Shown here: positions 22,207-36,800 of the stretch, one piece after another
How positions within the stretch are numbered: the stretch's first letter is position 1
Layout of the letters: every line of letters begins with the position of its first letter
DNA from: Phoronis australis
Taxonomy: Eukaryota > Phoronida > Phoronidae
Assembly (NCBI GenBank): GCA_002633005.1
Contig: NMRA01000047.1
Span: forward strand, 123,224-187,223
DNA length: 64,000 nucleotides
Direction of reading: 5' to 3'
Translations under genes and position numbers: made by a program
The notes under the pieces: model-generated
What the model was told of the DNA's origin: nothing
The model's database searches: none
What the model saw: only the letters and a program-made list of their open reading frames with translations

Positions 22207-24187
22207 CTGGTTGGATCTTGGCAATATTTGTGCATTTGGTTGTTTTGTCATATTTTTCAATGTGAAAAAACGTTGAATTTGGTTATTTGACATCGCCATT
22301 TCATGGCATCGAAAGCATACGTTGACTACATGCTCTCTTCCGCCAATAGCGTAGTCAGGTGATAATGGTGTAGTTCGTTTTACATAGTTCATTGCGGCTT
22401 CGTTACAATCAACATCGAGAATCTCACAGAAATGAGACTGAAAAGTATTTACAACTGTGTTCTTCATCCAGTTTTATCAGCAGTCATGTAATTCGCACGT
22501 ACACAGTCTATTTGTTTAAAGGTCACACTTGTAACACAGATTAGATATGATTTGCACGACTTCGAAAGTGTGAGGCCAACCCGCCTATCGAGAATCAATA
22601 TCGTTAGAATTTGAGCTGGATGTGCGAGGGAGTCTTCCTGAAAAACAGGCCTGTATACTATCGACGGAAGATTAACATACTTTAGAGGTGACCTTTGTCG
22701 AAAAGCTACGCAACCAACGGCGAGCTTTCAAAAATGTTACGAAAATTGTTACGAGCACCATGATTCTGTTACAACCCAAAATTAATGTTTTGTTTAAAAG
22801 TGTGTCCAATGTAAGGCACTTGTCTTGCTCACAGGCGTCCTCAGCTTCTGATCGTGCCCAACACACTTTATAATATATACTAAAAGGTATGACACTCCGG
22901 ACTAGAAATTCCATGGGTGCTTCACTTCAGCCGTCTATAGCGAGAAGAAAACTCAATAAATTTACACAAAACAGGGGTTCAACAAACCATGAGGAATTGT
23001 TCTTTCTCCCAATACCATTAACGATGTTCTGCTCTATCGAGTTCGCAACAAATTCGCGGTCAAAGTACAAAAAAGCTTACCAAAAAGTCGCTGCGTACTA
23101 TCACTACGCTTCACGTGCGCGAGTCAAATAGGGTACGAATAATCCGATGAGTTACGAATGGACGGCAATTGCCGGTTCATCACGGGAGGTTACGAACTGG
23201 TGTCGCTCAGTGTGGAGTTATTGATGTCGTGATCTTCCGTGACAAACCGGCAATTTCTGTCAAAAAAGCGTGGTGTCTTGCAAGAGGACGCTTAGCGTCG
23301 ACGTGGGTGGTGTTGCACGATGCGATGAGTGAACGAACGCGCTGTCAAGACAGGCCGCGCGCACGAGGCATGAAAATTTATACGATGTCGGAGTAGAAAG
23401 TTTTTCGAGATGACCCATGTTTCTGTGCTAGGAATGCACGCCGTTGGTCGCGGGAGAAACTAGGCTGTCGAACTCAGCGGATTTTTTAACTTGCCGCCGG
23501 CCGTTACTCAAACAATTGGAGGAATAACCCAGAATTAAAACTCATGGTATTGCCACACGATTTTAGTATAAAGAAAGTTAACTTTTGAGAATCACACCCA
23601 ATCGACGCTATTTAAGCAGAATGTCTATTTGGCCAGAATGTTGGTGGTACAGGCACGAGTGAAAATGTTTAACCATTACGATGAAAGTCGTTCTTTATCC
23701 TCGTTGCCAATATTGTTTAGATAGTAACGCGGTGATTTGATATAACACATATACTGCTTGATGAAGAGACGGTAACTGCATATTCTTTTGGAATACTAAC
23801 AAATAGATCTACATAATGTAGTTATAAAGTTCTTCTCCACACTGAGTAAAGATGAGTCACATAGCTGTAGTTAATATGTATACACATGTGTTGGCTGTTA
23901 ATAAAGTTTGCTTGTGAACCACATTTCTTTTTATTTTATCTCGCATATTCGTCTATAATTCGCTTAAAAACCCCTCACACTTTCAAAAAAAAATGTGAAT
24001 ACCGAAATTTTCAACTTCGACCTATCTTCGGAAAAACGTCACAAAATGTTCCGGAATAGGGACGTGACCCGATCATTGCCGAGTCTGCCCATAGTGTCCA
24101 TTGTGTGTGCCAAGATGAGTACTTTTGTTTTTTTTTCAAATTTAGACGGATTTTTCGATTTAAAGTGGAGTAAATATTTGAAGAAGA
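22207..24187. other. No feature recognised
   Basis: About 2 kb with only short frames. A locally GC-richer patch at 23,100-23,500 carries a 75-codon Arg-rich frame that matches nothing I know. Confidence 0.4.
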
Positions 24188-24283
24188 ATGCCTGAACGTT
24201 GTATAGTTGGAGGCTGTGGCAATAAGCCAAAGGCTGGGGGTATCTTCGCACAAGTTTCCCACTGATCCAAGACTGCGTCGCAA
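24188..24283 (+). pseudogene. THAP finger first exon, frameshifted
   Basis: ATG at 24,188 starts MPERCIVGGCGNKPKAGG. After a one-base frame change near 24,245 the DNA reads SHKFPTDPRLRRK, the usual next part of a THAP finger. A GTGAGA donor follows at 24,284. Because the frame is broken, it is a remnant or carries an assembly error. No downstream THAP exon was seen. Confidence 0.6.
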
Positions 24284-27200
24284 GTGAGATGACTGCGTAG
24301 TCCTCGAGTAGCGAGCGTCGCCGTATTCGGTAGTATGTAGCGAACATATTTCTATGGACTACTTCGAGAAGTAGCCAGTAGTAAATACATCAATATAATC
24401 GAAAAGATAATACATCCCACTCAATAAAAATTGAAATGTTATCAAAATCGGGTTAAGCAGTGCAAAGTTATTGAAATTTTTGTTGCGAAATTTGAGTCAT
24501 TTGTTAGGATCGGGTCGGCCATCTTGGACGACAGCGGCATAAGTTACGAATTTAAAACCGTGTATAAATTATTTTCACCAATAATTTACGATGAAATTTA
24601 GTAAGAAATATCTATACTTACTATTCTGAGCGAAGCAATAGTTTTCACTAGATTTTAGCCACGCAGATGTTACTTATTGAGTGATAAAAGTGATCACAAT
24701 TCCCGTTGGACTCATTTCCGGCCGCACCGACAATATGGCGACTTACGCTGAACTGAAGGGCATGTTCAATCGGCTATTTTGTATTTGGTGAAGATTTAAC
24801 TTTGATACATTTTGATGAAAGCTGCTATAAAAAAACAACTTTGCACAATGGTTAGGTTTCTTGTGCAAAAAATATAAGGAATATTATAATTATTGCAGTG
24901 TGAATATCTCATTCAGTTGACCATGCACTCAGCTTAAAAATAGTTTTAAAAGTTTTGAAATCGTTTTTTCTTTGACAGTCAGTTGCGCTTCAAGGTTTGA
25001 TTATGTGTCACAACATAATTCATATTTTTCTAAATTTTACCTTTGAATCGTTCTGTTAGTACAGGCGTTGTAACTTGATGCTTTCTTAATTCAAGTTATC
25101 AAGGCAACAAAATGTAAAGACTCTTAATTAGAGTAATAGGCTATGTTGGATTGTGAAGCTTATAGCCTCCAAACCTTTTTCCATGCAACTTCTTATTTTT
25201 TCAAATCACACTTGTGGAATTCTAGTGCAAGGAAACACATGGTCGCCATGGTAATAGTTAGGCAATACCACTTTCATATCATGTAAATTTTTTGTGTTGT
25301 TGGATAACGTTTGCAATGCTTGAATGTCCTAAAGTACTGTGCATTTTAAGTTATTTGTTTTGGTAAAAGATTAGATCATTTTGGCTTACATATCAACTTT
25401 ACTGTATTGAGATTATTTCAGGTTTGACTTAGATGTAACCTTCAACTTATACCTTGAAAGTCTTTCACTGTAGAAACCAAATATGTAATTCCGACAGAAA
25501 ACACTTTATTTTAATTTGAATTGTGGATTAAATCGTAATCGTCCTCTGATTTGTTCTTTCATTTCAACGACTCAGTGACCAAAACATGATAGAATTAGCT
25601 TGCCATAATGAACGCCTGAAATGATATGTTCACTGGCATCTTCAGGTAATATTTCTTGATGTCTTGGGTTTATTATCATTTCAATAGATTAACACATGAG
25701 TTTAAAAAACCAAGTTCATAAGACTTCCATTTCAAGTGTTCTTGTAATTTTGTCATTGATATTGCCACCTCCACTCAAATTTCAATTATATATGTGGTTG
25801 AATTAAAAGGTGACATATTTCCTACTCATTGCTGAAAATGAAAAAAATGGAAAATGTAATATTTTGTATCGGGCTTTATTATCAGTGATACACTGGTTGT
25901 TACATTTCGTTGGAAAAAAACAATTGAGTTATGCCAACAAATGGAGTTGAAAGGAATTATCAGATGAAGCAAGCAAGTTTTTGGAGGGTTGACTGCCTAT
26001 AGCCATTACAATAACACAGCGGCCTGCCTGATCTGACATCGCAGAAGGTTATGTAACCAGATATGTTTTCATAATTGACTCGGCTCAATGAGCTCATTGC
26101 TCGGCTGAAGTCGGATAAGGTTTATTACTGCTGTGCTTTTCTAATCATCCACGCTTTGCGGACAAAACTGCCCTGTGCAAAAGATTCACACGGGGTTATT
26201 CTTTGTGTTGAAAAGCAGTTGTTGGTATCAAACTATGTTTTTAAGGGTGTGTGGTCGACACACCAGCACAACATACAATAGATCAACGCTAAGCTCCTCC
26301 CACAGACCAGCCAAGTTCGCAAAATGATTAAAATTACGCTGAAAATAAATAGGCATGTAATACTTTCTAAACATGAAGTAAATATCCGCTTTATTTCTAT
26401 TACAACAACAGAAATTGGAACGTGCATTCGAAACAAATGTTGACCTCAAGTGGCAATCGATGCCCGCTTAACTTCAGCGCCGTTTTTCTTGGCTCCTGAC
26501 TTCATAGTGGTGACAAGGTTCTCTCCGCAACGCGTGGGTCAATTTTTACGAAATTTCCAAATTTGAAATTCGCTATAACTAAAGTACAATCGCGTGTAAG
26601 GGTTCTTTTGATACACGGTCTAGATTTTTACTTATTAGACGGAAAGTGACGTAATGATAGAAGGTGGCGTGCGTGCAACAACTCACACAAAAAATGCTAC
26701 AAAATCCAGATCATGATGATTTTATACATACATTTGGTATAGATACGTAGAATATTGCGTAAGGAAACAGTTGATAATAATGTCTGTTCGTTTTGAAAAA
26801 AATAGCGATAAAATTTAATTTTTTTGAAAATTAAAAAATACGATATTTAAAAAATGAAATACAATAAATTTTTTTTGATTTTTGACACTTTTAGAGTCAT
26901 GTCTAACTGGTTTAAACACCTTTTTTACTTATTTTAGATAGGAACCTGGAGATTCGACCAGTGTATACACCCCCTTAAAGTGGAACTTGCAGGCTAACCC
27001 CTTATCTCTGTGATTGCTTGGCTAAATTTGTCAGAAACACAACATATAGCGACGGCGTGAATATGAAGTACATGTAGGTTGAAAATTCTCCAATGCTTTT
27101 AAGAGCAAGTCAGCGTAGCGAAAATTATCAGCCACAAATCACTGAACCTTGTCCAGGAAGTATCGTGACGTAGTGCTGGAGGAAAACACTACATGATGCG

Positions 27201-27879
27201 GGCTACGTGAGCCCGCGAGATACGTTATTAGTGAAAAGGTCACTTATTTGCAGATTTTTTCACATTTACAAGTTGTCAATTAATACAACTGCCCTTTGTT
27301 TTGCGTAGATTATGCTAAAACAGCATAATCGTTAAGTTCCTGCTATACCCCAGCTTAGTTAAGAGCATGCATATAACATTCGCATGTTCATGCACGCTAT
27401 TGCGATACAACTCGATCAGGTTTACCGAGCTTGCATCGTGCGATATGTGACTCGGGCAGTAACTACGATCATATAGCTTAAGAAGAAACGAAATGAACGA
27501 AGAATTGTTTGAAAATAATTTATTTTCGTGAAATGTCACTGTTCTTGAAAATAATTTATTTCTATGATACCACACTGTGCAGATTAATCAACATTTGCAT
27601 TTAAGCACACTCGGTGAATATACAGATAAACATACTAAAAATTTTCGTTAAAAGATGTTGATTTTTCTAAATTTAAAACAAACTATATACCTGAGTTTTG
27701 CTTGTTACTTGGACCGCATGGAAAATTCATACAATCCTTTACGCGATTTCTTATGCGAATTACGACTTAGCTGTCGAAATTTACAGGTATAATTCTACAA
27801 AATAGATTTATACAGTCGCAATGTTAGTAAAACAATTGAATATTCATGTATGTTACTCATCCAGTTGTGGCATAATGCA
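24284..27879. other. No gene recognised
   Basis: About 3.6 kb, very AT-rich between 26,780 and 26,930. Minor structures are a perfect hairpin GCGGGCT-ACGTG-AGCCCGC at about 27,198-27,216 and a repeated TTGAAAATAATTTATTT word at 27,508 and 27,543. If the THAP remnant marks a transposon, its body may be here, but I find no transposase frame. Confidence 0.4.
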
Positions 27880-28080
27880 AATAAAATTAATCAATTTGTG
27901 GACTCATTGTATACTAATGATAACGTTGCGTCCCCATCTTGAAGACTTCTACACATCGACTGAAGCCAAAGGCCGACACCTCAGCACATCCGATTCGGCT
28001 TCAGTCGACGTGTAGACATCTTCGAGATGGGGACGCTACGTCATCATTTGTATACAGTTAGTCCAGAAATTGATTTATTT
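27880..28080. mobile_element. Fold-back MITE, ~200 bp
   Basis: Arms 27,880-27,967 and 27,997-28,080 are inverted copies with few mismatches. Shared words are AATCAATTT, GTATAC, CGTCCCCATCT and TCGACTGAAGCC. About 30 bases separate the arms. The RNA or single strand would form a near-perfect 85-bp stem. Confidence 0.8.
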
Positions 28081-28611
28081 TGATTTGTGAAGAAAACCCT
28101 GTCAAAGCTGTAGCGAGTTTTACTGATGATGCTTTTTGCAAGAGATCATAAATTTATAAAGAAGTGTTTGCAAACGTGCCTCAATATTATTACAGTTTTG
28201 TATGGAAAAAGTTCTTTGCGTCTATGACCTTGAATATTAAAAAAATGTACGTAATAAGCACTGCGTCGGATTTCGGCAACCATCAAGTCGTGCAAACTAG
28301 TAAAGCTAATATACTGCATTCAATTCTTTCCATCGATACTAATTACTTACTTAACGACTATTAATGCTACGTAGGACCATAGAAAAAATGTGTCTGTTTT
28401 ACAACTTGAGACATTGATGTGACTCAAACGCTGGCAGAATGGTAGCAAGTAAAATTCACGTTCTCCAGGCTCTCCACTTTCACTTCATACGCCGTGCTTT
28501 TACTGAGTTGCAGATTTTCGGCTTAATTCAGTCCTTTATTGTGGTCAACTCAGGGACATATCGAAATTTAACGAATTAGGAATCACTAATTTTTGACATT
28601 TGTGACAAAAT
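28081..28611. other. No feature recognised
   Basis: AT-rich spacer with one 66-codon frame of no known family. Confidence 0.4.
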
Positions 28612-29110
28612 ATGAAGTATAGTTTTAATGAAAGACATCTTGGACTAGTAACAAAAGTGAATATAGAAGAACAAAAGAGGTGGATTACTCCCCGTCTTAC
28701 CGAGCTTCTGAGTCTGACCCGGTCTCAACTGCAGTTCCTGATGCAGGTGATAACAGGTCACTGTAAACTACAGAAACAGAAAACAATACGTTCCAGCTGA
28801 CCAAAGTGCTGGATGGAAGATGAAACACCAGAACATCTTGTCGGTAGCACTTACCAAAGCATTAGAAAAGAATGCTTTGGAAATAAGACAGTTTCAGTGA
28901 AAACTCTCGTATGTAAGAAAAACATTTAAACACTTGCAAACTTATTCAAGCTGGCTGGTAGATTTTCAGAATATGAGGAGTGAAATAAAAGCGTATAATT
29001 TGTTGCAATGGGGTTGTACAAGGCCTAAGTAACGTGCCGGTGTTTCTGTTTTGCGAACTTTATTTCGCAAAATGCTGGCACCCCTACCCCATTATTACAA
29101 TTATTAGTAT
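28612..29110 (+). mobile_element. LINE pol C-terminal tail and 3' end, decayed
   Basis: The frame from 28,612 ends in RWITPRLTELLSLTRSQLQF followed by a TGHCKL box, then a stop. In a neighbouring frame KCWMEDETPEHL follows. This order, a leucine-rich helix, TGHC-L, then a Cys/His knuckle with ETPEH, is the tail found after reverse transcriptase in many animal LINEs. It is the better-kept relative of 1,355-1,735. It is 5' truncated, which is usual for LINEs. Confidence 0.65.
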
Positions 29111-32100
29111 TCCATATTCTTTGGTTTGAACAAATGCGGAAGCAGCGGTACATTCGAGAATGACACACGGGGAAGATGCCAGAAAATATTTAGACAGTAC
29201 AGATTTCTCTGTTACCAATCTGTGACAAAAACCAAAATAAAACACGTCGCACATGTTTTAGAGTTCTATAATTACATTATTTTTATAATGAATAAAACTA
29301 TGGACGCAAACAGGAATATAAACATCTGTCTAGGGCTTCTGATGATTTTAACCATTTACATGGGCGCACACGGGGGATCGAACCTAGTGGCCCCGTTTTT
29401 TAGTCCTCGTTTTGATTTTCTTTTTCAGTAAAAGGTCCGCATTCCTAAAAATTCGAGCCCCCCTATATTTATGCTGGGTGCGCGCATGATTGATGTGTAT
29501 GTTTCAATTTTTGCACTAAAACATTTTGACCGGTGATTTGAAAATATTCAAATTCGTGCCTTACCTTTAGCAGAACCATTTTGAGACTTCTACAATTCGT
29601 GAGATATTAACTGTGGCGACCAACTTTTGACAACTGTCCGTGACTGCGTTTACTGCTGAATGAATGCCAAGCCACGTCAGCCCGATTGCGCATGCCACAA
29701 ACTCACCGGGCTGACGTGTGACAGGGGGTGGAAACGATTCCATGGCCGCGCCTCCAAATCCCAGCTTGATTCCCTTAAACTCCAGTCCTGGACCAGCAAG
29801 CACCAGTCACTCGGAACCAATTCAATGCTCGCATGCACCAAAGATAATCCATACCCAGTGACCAAATTCAATACTCAGGGACACTCCAGACTCGACTTTG
29901 TGTTCATGTAGGGAGTTACATTGTACCATCCGTCACAACGCAATCCATCTCGAGGCAAAGTTGAGGAACATGGTCCTTGTGTGTGACATGAAGATAGCCT
30001 GCATTACAGGAATGACCGGAGCTTTCAAAATTGCTTGTAACTGTTGAGTGTTACCTAACGACACAGACCTGTTTCAATTATCAAGTTGCGTTTGACAGTT
30101 ACGTACGTTATGAAAAGTAATGTCTATAGTATGATTCTTTTAAGTAATTTTGGTCACCGTTTAGTTTGATTAGAAAGATTGCAAAGATATTGCCAACAGA
30201 ATACAAGTCATTCGAAGTTATACATGTATTGAGCTTTGTACTCAAATGGGGGAAAATTCCCGACAAGAGGTTAATATTTTTGGCCATCCAATGGATAGTT
30301 TCGAGGTGTCAGTCAACTTAAATTCCAACCAATCAGGGCGCGGGAGATGTAAACTCTGCAGTCGTCCTCCATCTAGCTCCCACTAAACATCCGTTGGTAT
30401 CGAAAGCAGAAATATCTCAAGAATTTGGAATATGCGAGTGAATTTCAAATAATCACAGTAACGATGATAAAAATGCACTGCACCAAAGAAAACCGTTTGT
30501 TTATCTAATATAAATTTTAGCTTATCTTCATTGGGAGTTTTTCAATTGGCAATCATATTCACCTAACAATAATTGATTAACCATTCACATATCCCCCTGA
30601 TTTTGTGACTAAAGTTTCGGTAAAAGCGACAATGGGTGATTGTTGGGCCCAATAATTGCAAAGATTCTATACACTGAACAACATATTCAACTGACTGATA
30701 TATTGAACATTTTAAATTTCAAGTTCAGACACACATGATTTCACCTTAAAATCTAGTAAAAAACCCCGCATGTGTCAAACGTATGTGAAATGAAATTAAT
30801 GTGCGCTTGAAATCTCGCACAAAGTCGATCTGGTTTACAAACGATTTATTATTATACTGTACATGCACACTGGCCTACACGTATTTGCTCAACTGGCAGA
30901 TAATGGGGTTCTCGTGTGTTGGTTCTCAGCGGCCTCCTGGTTAAACCACAGCCTATATTTTTTAACTACTACGGCTATACATGTGCCCTTGGCACCAATA
31001 CATCTAAAAAAAGATAAACATGTTTCTGGAAGGCCAGTAAATGTTACCTTAATTTTTTCGGTCATTATCAATTTCTAGGAAACGCTTAACGCCAGTGTTT
31101 CAGATTTTCGAATACGTGGCTACTGAGCATACAGTTTCAGAAGGTCCCGGTGTAAGAAACGGTGGGACTCACAGTTGTGCAAACCAGATTAAAGTGTATT
31201 GAGAAACAATTTGGCGTTGCATTATTGTTTTAATCACGTGGTGCCCTCTTTTGCCGATGTATTGATGAAGGCAATACTGCATGGCTATCCATAACGAGGC
31301 CGCTCATTAATGGTGGTATTTCCCGACAGTACTTTACATGTACAGACTTCAAGCTTTAGATATTCCCGTAATAAATGGTCGCACGGCGGGACGAGATCTG
31401 GAGTACTTGGGCGACCATTCAAAGTCTCTATGCTTTCAGATAAGGTGGGTTTGCAAAGCTTGTATCGGTGCTCTTGTTGCATGAGTCCGCTGAAGCCAAT
31501 TCATGTGCAGACTCCATAAGTTTTAGCATCTTCACACTTTATCTTGTTTTCAGGTTGCGAAAGAGGGTTGAGGGACTATACATCTATAAAATTGCAAAAA
31601 CTAAATACAGATTTTGAATTTTTGAAGCAAATCACAATTTTGTTACGTTCATTGTCAAATGAGAAGTATAGTAAAATCCTGTCAAATAAGACGTGTTGAA
31701 TAGTATTTTGCCTTATGTATTTGCAAAATAATGTTAAAATTGCGAGAAGAATTAACAGGTAAAATGTGTAACTCGCAACTGATGTACTCAATATATAATA
31801 AATTAATTCATCTTTCCCATTATATAAGCCAGTGTTGTGCTGTTTTAGTTGATGTAAGCGCTCTGAAGATGTCACGAGGGGCCTTATGAGCATGCGCATT
31901 AAGCGAAACTGATATGAGGCTTTCTTGCTTTTCGCTTTGTCGTGAATGTTGACGATTGAACTAGGAAGATCTGCAGGTATTTATGATATTTATTGGTTTC
32001 GATGTCAAAAAATGGAAGCAATGAACGTGTTGCTGTCGCAGATAAAATGTTTGAGTTAAATTACTCAGATTTGACGTGTTTGGGGTTATTCCGGAAGTGG

Positions 32101-33244
32101 CTGGCAGACGGCCATATTCAATGTCAGTTGTGTACCTTTCTCTTTATTATATTATATTGTAGAGGGCTACTTAAAGGTGCCTGTGCTATGAGCGATCTGT
32201 AGGCCTGAACAGGGCAGTCAAATAAGCGGCATGGACACGATATTAACATGGAAATAACATTAAAAAACGAACCAATGCATTCCGAAGTTTCTGGAACATG
32301 TGAGCGCTTTACTGAAGATAAAAATTCTTCACCACTAACTTCAGAATCGGCTGACTCCATATCTTTCTCAATTAACATTGTCGTGGTACTCAACTTCCAG
32401 GAAGTGCGTTGCCATTTTACACGCTACCAACACAGTCGCGTCTATACGAGAGATTGCGGGACTTGTAATTCATTGATTATTATCAGTCACGTGTCTCGCT
32501 AGTCTCGATCCAGCGCGTATTACGCAACTGAAGTGTAATTGAATAGCCGGAATAAGCCTGGCCTGAGGATCGGTAAATAGATTGTGTGTTCGTTGCTGCG
32601 ACAGAGGGCTTGGAACAAAAGGGACGTTGCAAATTCAGTTGGAGCTAAATGGGCATTCAAGTTTTTTTCAATAGCAATCACAGTGCTGATTCCATGGTAA
32701 TAAAACTTACGACAATTTGGCAACACTTTTAAACACTTAATTATTGAACAACTGACTGATATACTGTAGAGGTAGTCTGACTGATAGACATCAGTGATAG
32801 TCTTCTCAGTATCGGGTTGACGAACCATTCGCAGTCACTACAGCGACACACCTTCCCCGCATGCTGTTCACTAGCCTGGTGTTATTGTGTGATGGCATCC
32901 TATTCCTGAGTCAGTAAGCGTCTTAAATCAGCCACAGTGGTTGTGTTGATCCCACAGGTATCATTCAGTGTCTCACAAATTTGGTGTTTATCCCTCCACC
33001 GTGTTAATCACCAGCGCATCACAAGTGGTGACATTGCTTACCAAAAACAGGAAAATTTGCAAAAAAATTCACTTTAAGACAAATCTCTTTTAGGCAGCAA
33101 ATTTACTGAGCATATCAAAAGTTTGTCAATATGTGGTACTGTTGGAGAGGGGAATGAGCTTTCCATTGGTATGGAATATGATGTAAATCAACCAAAAGTA
33201 ATGAAAACACGGACGATTAAACACAAATTTCCAACGTTTTGTTG
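29111..33244. other. No gene recognised
   Basis: About 4 kb of non-coding DNA before the TLR units. Frames up to 107 codons match nothing I know. A perfect 12-bp inverted repeat (CACGTCAGCCCG and its complement) lies at 29,673-29,718. Confidence 0.4.
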
Positions 33245-33520
33245 TTATGTTTATTTATATCGCATACTGAACGATAAGCATTGCTGCATTGAATCCATCT
33301 GCCTTTCTCGACAAACATAGGCTCTGAGTGGAATTACTTTCTATGCCAGAGCCCAGGTATCCGAGGTCGTGACCTTTTAACAAACACCAGGTCTTTCATG
33401 TTAAAATAATATTATTTACTCAAAGCCTACTGAAAGTTTAAACAAAATAGGAACAAAGTGAATTTTTAAAATAAGATATAAGCAAATGGGTCAGCTTACT
33501 ACGTTCTATAACAAACACAG
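33245..33520. repeat. 3' flank of TLR unit 1, paired with 50,395-50,645
   Basis: Shared words in the same order include CATACTGAA, CCTTTCTCGAC, TTACTTTCTATG, GAGGTCGTGACCTTTTAACA, AGTTTAAACAAAATAG and AGCTTACTAC. This is the distal end of the duplicated segment downstream of the minus-strand TLR gene. Confidence 0.75.
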
Positions 33521-33660
33521 TTGACAAAGAACTGTAATACCAAATTCAAGTAACTATCCCTCCTGGCTTACCCCGGGCCAGCAATATCTTTGTGGACGGC
33601 ACATCACCGTGCAAATACCATGTCATAAACAAATTACCCATTTCCACACTGAGACAAACA

Positions 33661-33666
33661 TTTATT
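33661..33666 (-). terminator. Candidate polyadenylation signal of TLR copy 1
   Basis: AATAAA on the minus strand, about 182 bases after the stop of the last exon. At the homologous place in copy 2 (about 57,410) the word reads TTTGCT on plus, so the signal is not kept. Confidence 0.4.
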
Positions 33667-33747
33667 CAACAACTAAATAATTCAACAATTATCATTGTTG
33701 GAGTGCCACCCCCCGACAGTTACCACCTCATGGTGATCTCAAGAAAA

Positions 33748-33779
33748 GCACACACACACGCGCGCGCGCGCACATATAT
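33748..33779. repeat. (CA)n/(CG)n microsatellite
   Basis: ACACACACACGCGCGCGCGC run in the 3' region of TLR copy 1. A longer GT run lies at the matching place in copy 2. Confidence 0.9.
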
Positions 33780-33847
33780 ATTTGAACGTTGTACGCTATT
33801 TCTACAGAATCCCATATTACTTTGGAATCTCAGTAAAAGAGCAAACG

Positions 33848-36800
33848 TTAGTCAACCACCTCAGGTTCTCTCTTTAAAGTTTCTTTCAACCTTTCCCAGA
33901 ATGCCTCTTGTCCCACGGCGTCGTCTGCTGGCCATTTCAGATACGTACGCGAGCGCAGGAGATTGACAAGGGTGAGAGGTGCGTCTTGAACAGGTATGTC
34001 TTCAAGGAGGATCAAAAGTAAAACGTCTTTCTGCTGTCGACGAAAGATATTCCGAGCCATATGCATTTCGAATATGCACCATTCGCTTTTTAGAAAGTTT
34101 CTACAAGCAGAATTAGAAATAAAGTTACGTGATATTAGTAAGTCATTATTTCAGCGATCGTAAGAGAGAACGTTTGATATCCGTTTGATCTTGCCATGTA
34201 TGCACAAGACAGAGGTGAGGGTTTTGAAATATGTACCAGAAATCTTGGATTAGTTCCTCTTATTGTATTACAAAATACGTTGTAAAAAGGGAGCCAGATA
34301 TCCCTGAATGGAATACCACCGGCACCGTGACCAGAGCTATGTTCCGCGAAGCTAGATTTCTACCGGACGTTGAGGGTCCCAGAGATACTCGCTAGCTGTA
34401 TGAAGACGTATCATAAGTGATGCACTAGATCTCGCTTATTTTTACTCGCGAGTATCTGGCTTTACAGAACGGTCACCTGGGTGGATATCCGGCCGCTAGC
34501 CAGTGAGCTAGTCGTGTGAAGATTATCGTCAAAATACAACTAGGCAACACTGTGTGTAGCTTTGATGCAAAGGTGTATACTAGACATACAGCTTTGCGCC
34601 CATGTGGGTAAAAAATGACCAGATAAAATCTGACACAAATTTAGTGTCATTAAAAATTACACTTTTCCTTGAGTAAATTAAATTATATACTGGTGTTGGG
34701 AAAAATTGGCGTTCTACTGTTATTCTACTGTTAAAATTTTGGTGCAACATTTTGCTTCGGCATGAAATATTGCGTCACCTATTAGCCAGTTTCTTTTTTG
34801 CTGATTCTTCAGTCAACTGTTGTTCTTTCACGAGGTTGCGTACTCATCATAACAAATGGTAGGAACTAATTTCACTTCATTGTAAGTTTTTAAAATTTCT
34901 ATTATAACAAACCTAACTTCAGATAAAATTTTGCTGCCACGAAGCTGTCATCATCTTCCAAGAAATGTTGCTAAAATTTAGGAAATAGCACGTGCGCGAG
35001 TTCACGAGCGTACTCAGTTTTCAAAATCACTGCATACTTTTCTGTGTTACGAAAGACGGAAAATTGTGCAAGGAAAAGTCGTTTATTGCATTTTTCCCTT
35101 AAATGGCTATTACGGCAAGGTGAGTGTCGGTTGACTCTGAGATTTTGCGTGCATTCCCACCGGTCTTAGCTCTACATGTTAATAAAAGTTTCACGGCAAG
35201 GTGACGAGCAGAACTACCCGAGCTGTGTGCCAATCGAGGTCCGTCGGAGCTTAACACAGTCTTCATACAGTTAGGTGCCTGTGGGTTGAGCTCCGACAGA
35301 CCTCAACAAGTTGCACACAGCCGGGTGGTAGTTCGGCTCGTCACCTCGCCCTGAATGTATCAACATGTAAAGATAAGCGGAGATTCGTGCAAAATCTGAG
35401 AGCCAACCGACATTCATTTTGCCCGTTACACCCGTTTATGTGGAAAACACTATAATATATGTCATTTTCTTGCGTAATTCTCTATCTTTTGGAGCAATGA
35501 AACGTGTGTCGTCGTTCGTCATTCGCGCACGCGCTATTTCTTCGCGACATCTGTCGATAGCAGCTTTGCAGCAACATAATCTGTTGCGCACTTAGGTTTG
35601 CTGGCATCGAAATTCTAAAAACTTATAGCAAACACAGGCGCTTGGGTTTATCGCAAATGACGTCACTCAATAATATATATAAGAAAACATGAAGGTTGAA
35701 CACTTAAACTTTGCCAAGCCGAGGCTCTCAACTTCAACCGTCCAAAATCCAAATAAAATCTGCGTGCACCTCCTTCAGTTTGGTGTTGCATAAACCTTCG
35801 AAGCCTTATCTTTCCTAGATCCCATTAACTGCCTTCGTGAGTGGTGAATTGGCGATGGAATTTCCAAAACAATCTCAAAACTCTGAATTCAAGGACCTGA
35901 AATATTAAACATGGCGGATTTCAGTTGTGCTTCAACTTGTACGCCTGTCGTAGGTGAAATTTCGAGTTTGAGCAAGCAACCTATTTTTCAAATTCAATAA
36001 TTGTAATCCAAAACTCAACTAATTGAGAATGTTAAAGTTAGTATTTTAATAATTATTTGTAACTTTATTCCACTGACGGCTCATTTTAGCCCTTAACTTA
36101 GAATTTTATTACATAAACTGGCGTATCTTGTTTCTCATCTTGACATCACGCACTTTTTTGATTGAAGCACAACACACACTCGGCCAGGAAACGCGGTGCG
36201 TGCAAGTATTACAATGCGCGTGGCCGACGAGTTAACTCAATGGTTTTGGCCAAAAGTAAAACCTTCATAACAAATCACAGTACACAAAAAATTCGCATAT
36301 CAATACAGTATCAGGATAATTTATATTTGACACAAATATGTGAGTAATTACATTTATTTGGCAATAAAGTGCTCTCTGCTTCTCATGATCAAGTAGTTGA
36401 GGGATTGACTATGAAAGCCGCGCGAAATTAGACTTTCGGATTTAGCTCGGGAGCGTCCGTCAAAATCCGGATGTGCGAAGACCGTCTGCCATGACGTCAC
36501 GGAATCACTTCCTTGAATTTGTGATTTTGGCATTCTTTTGGCATTTTTGTCGCCAAATCACCACTCGAAGGCAATTTGAAGAGATCGAATGAAAGAAAGT
36601 ATTCTAAGAGTTGTCCGATACTAGTTTCGTGGAGTTACATGCACATTTGAGTAGAAAATTCTGAGCAAACAGATTTCGAGTGTCCAACCTTTATGTTTTC
36701 TTATATATACATTATTGAGTGACGTCATTTGCGATAAACCCAAGCGCCTGTGATAGCAAAGTGAAACCAGTTCGATAATTTGTTGTGACGTCAACGCAAC

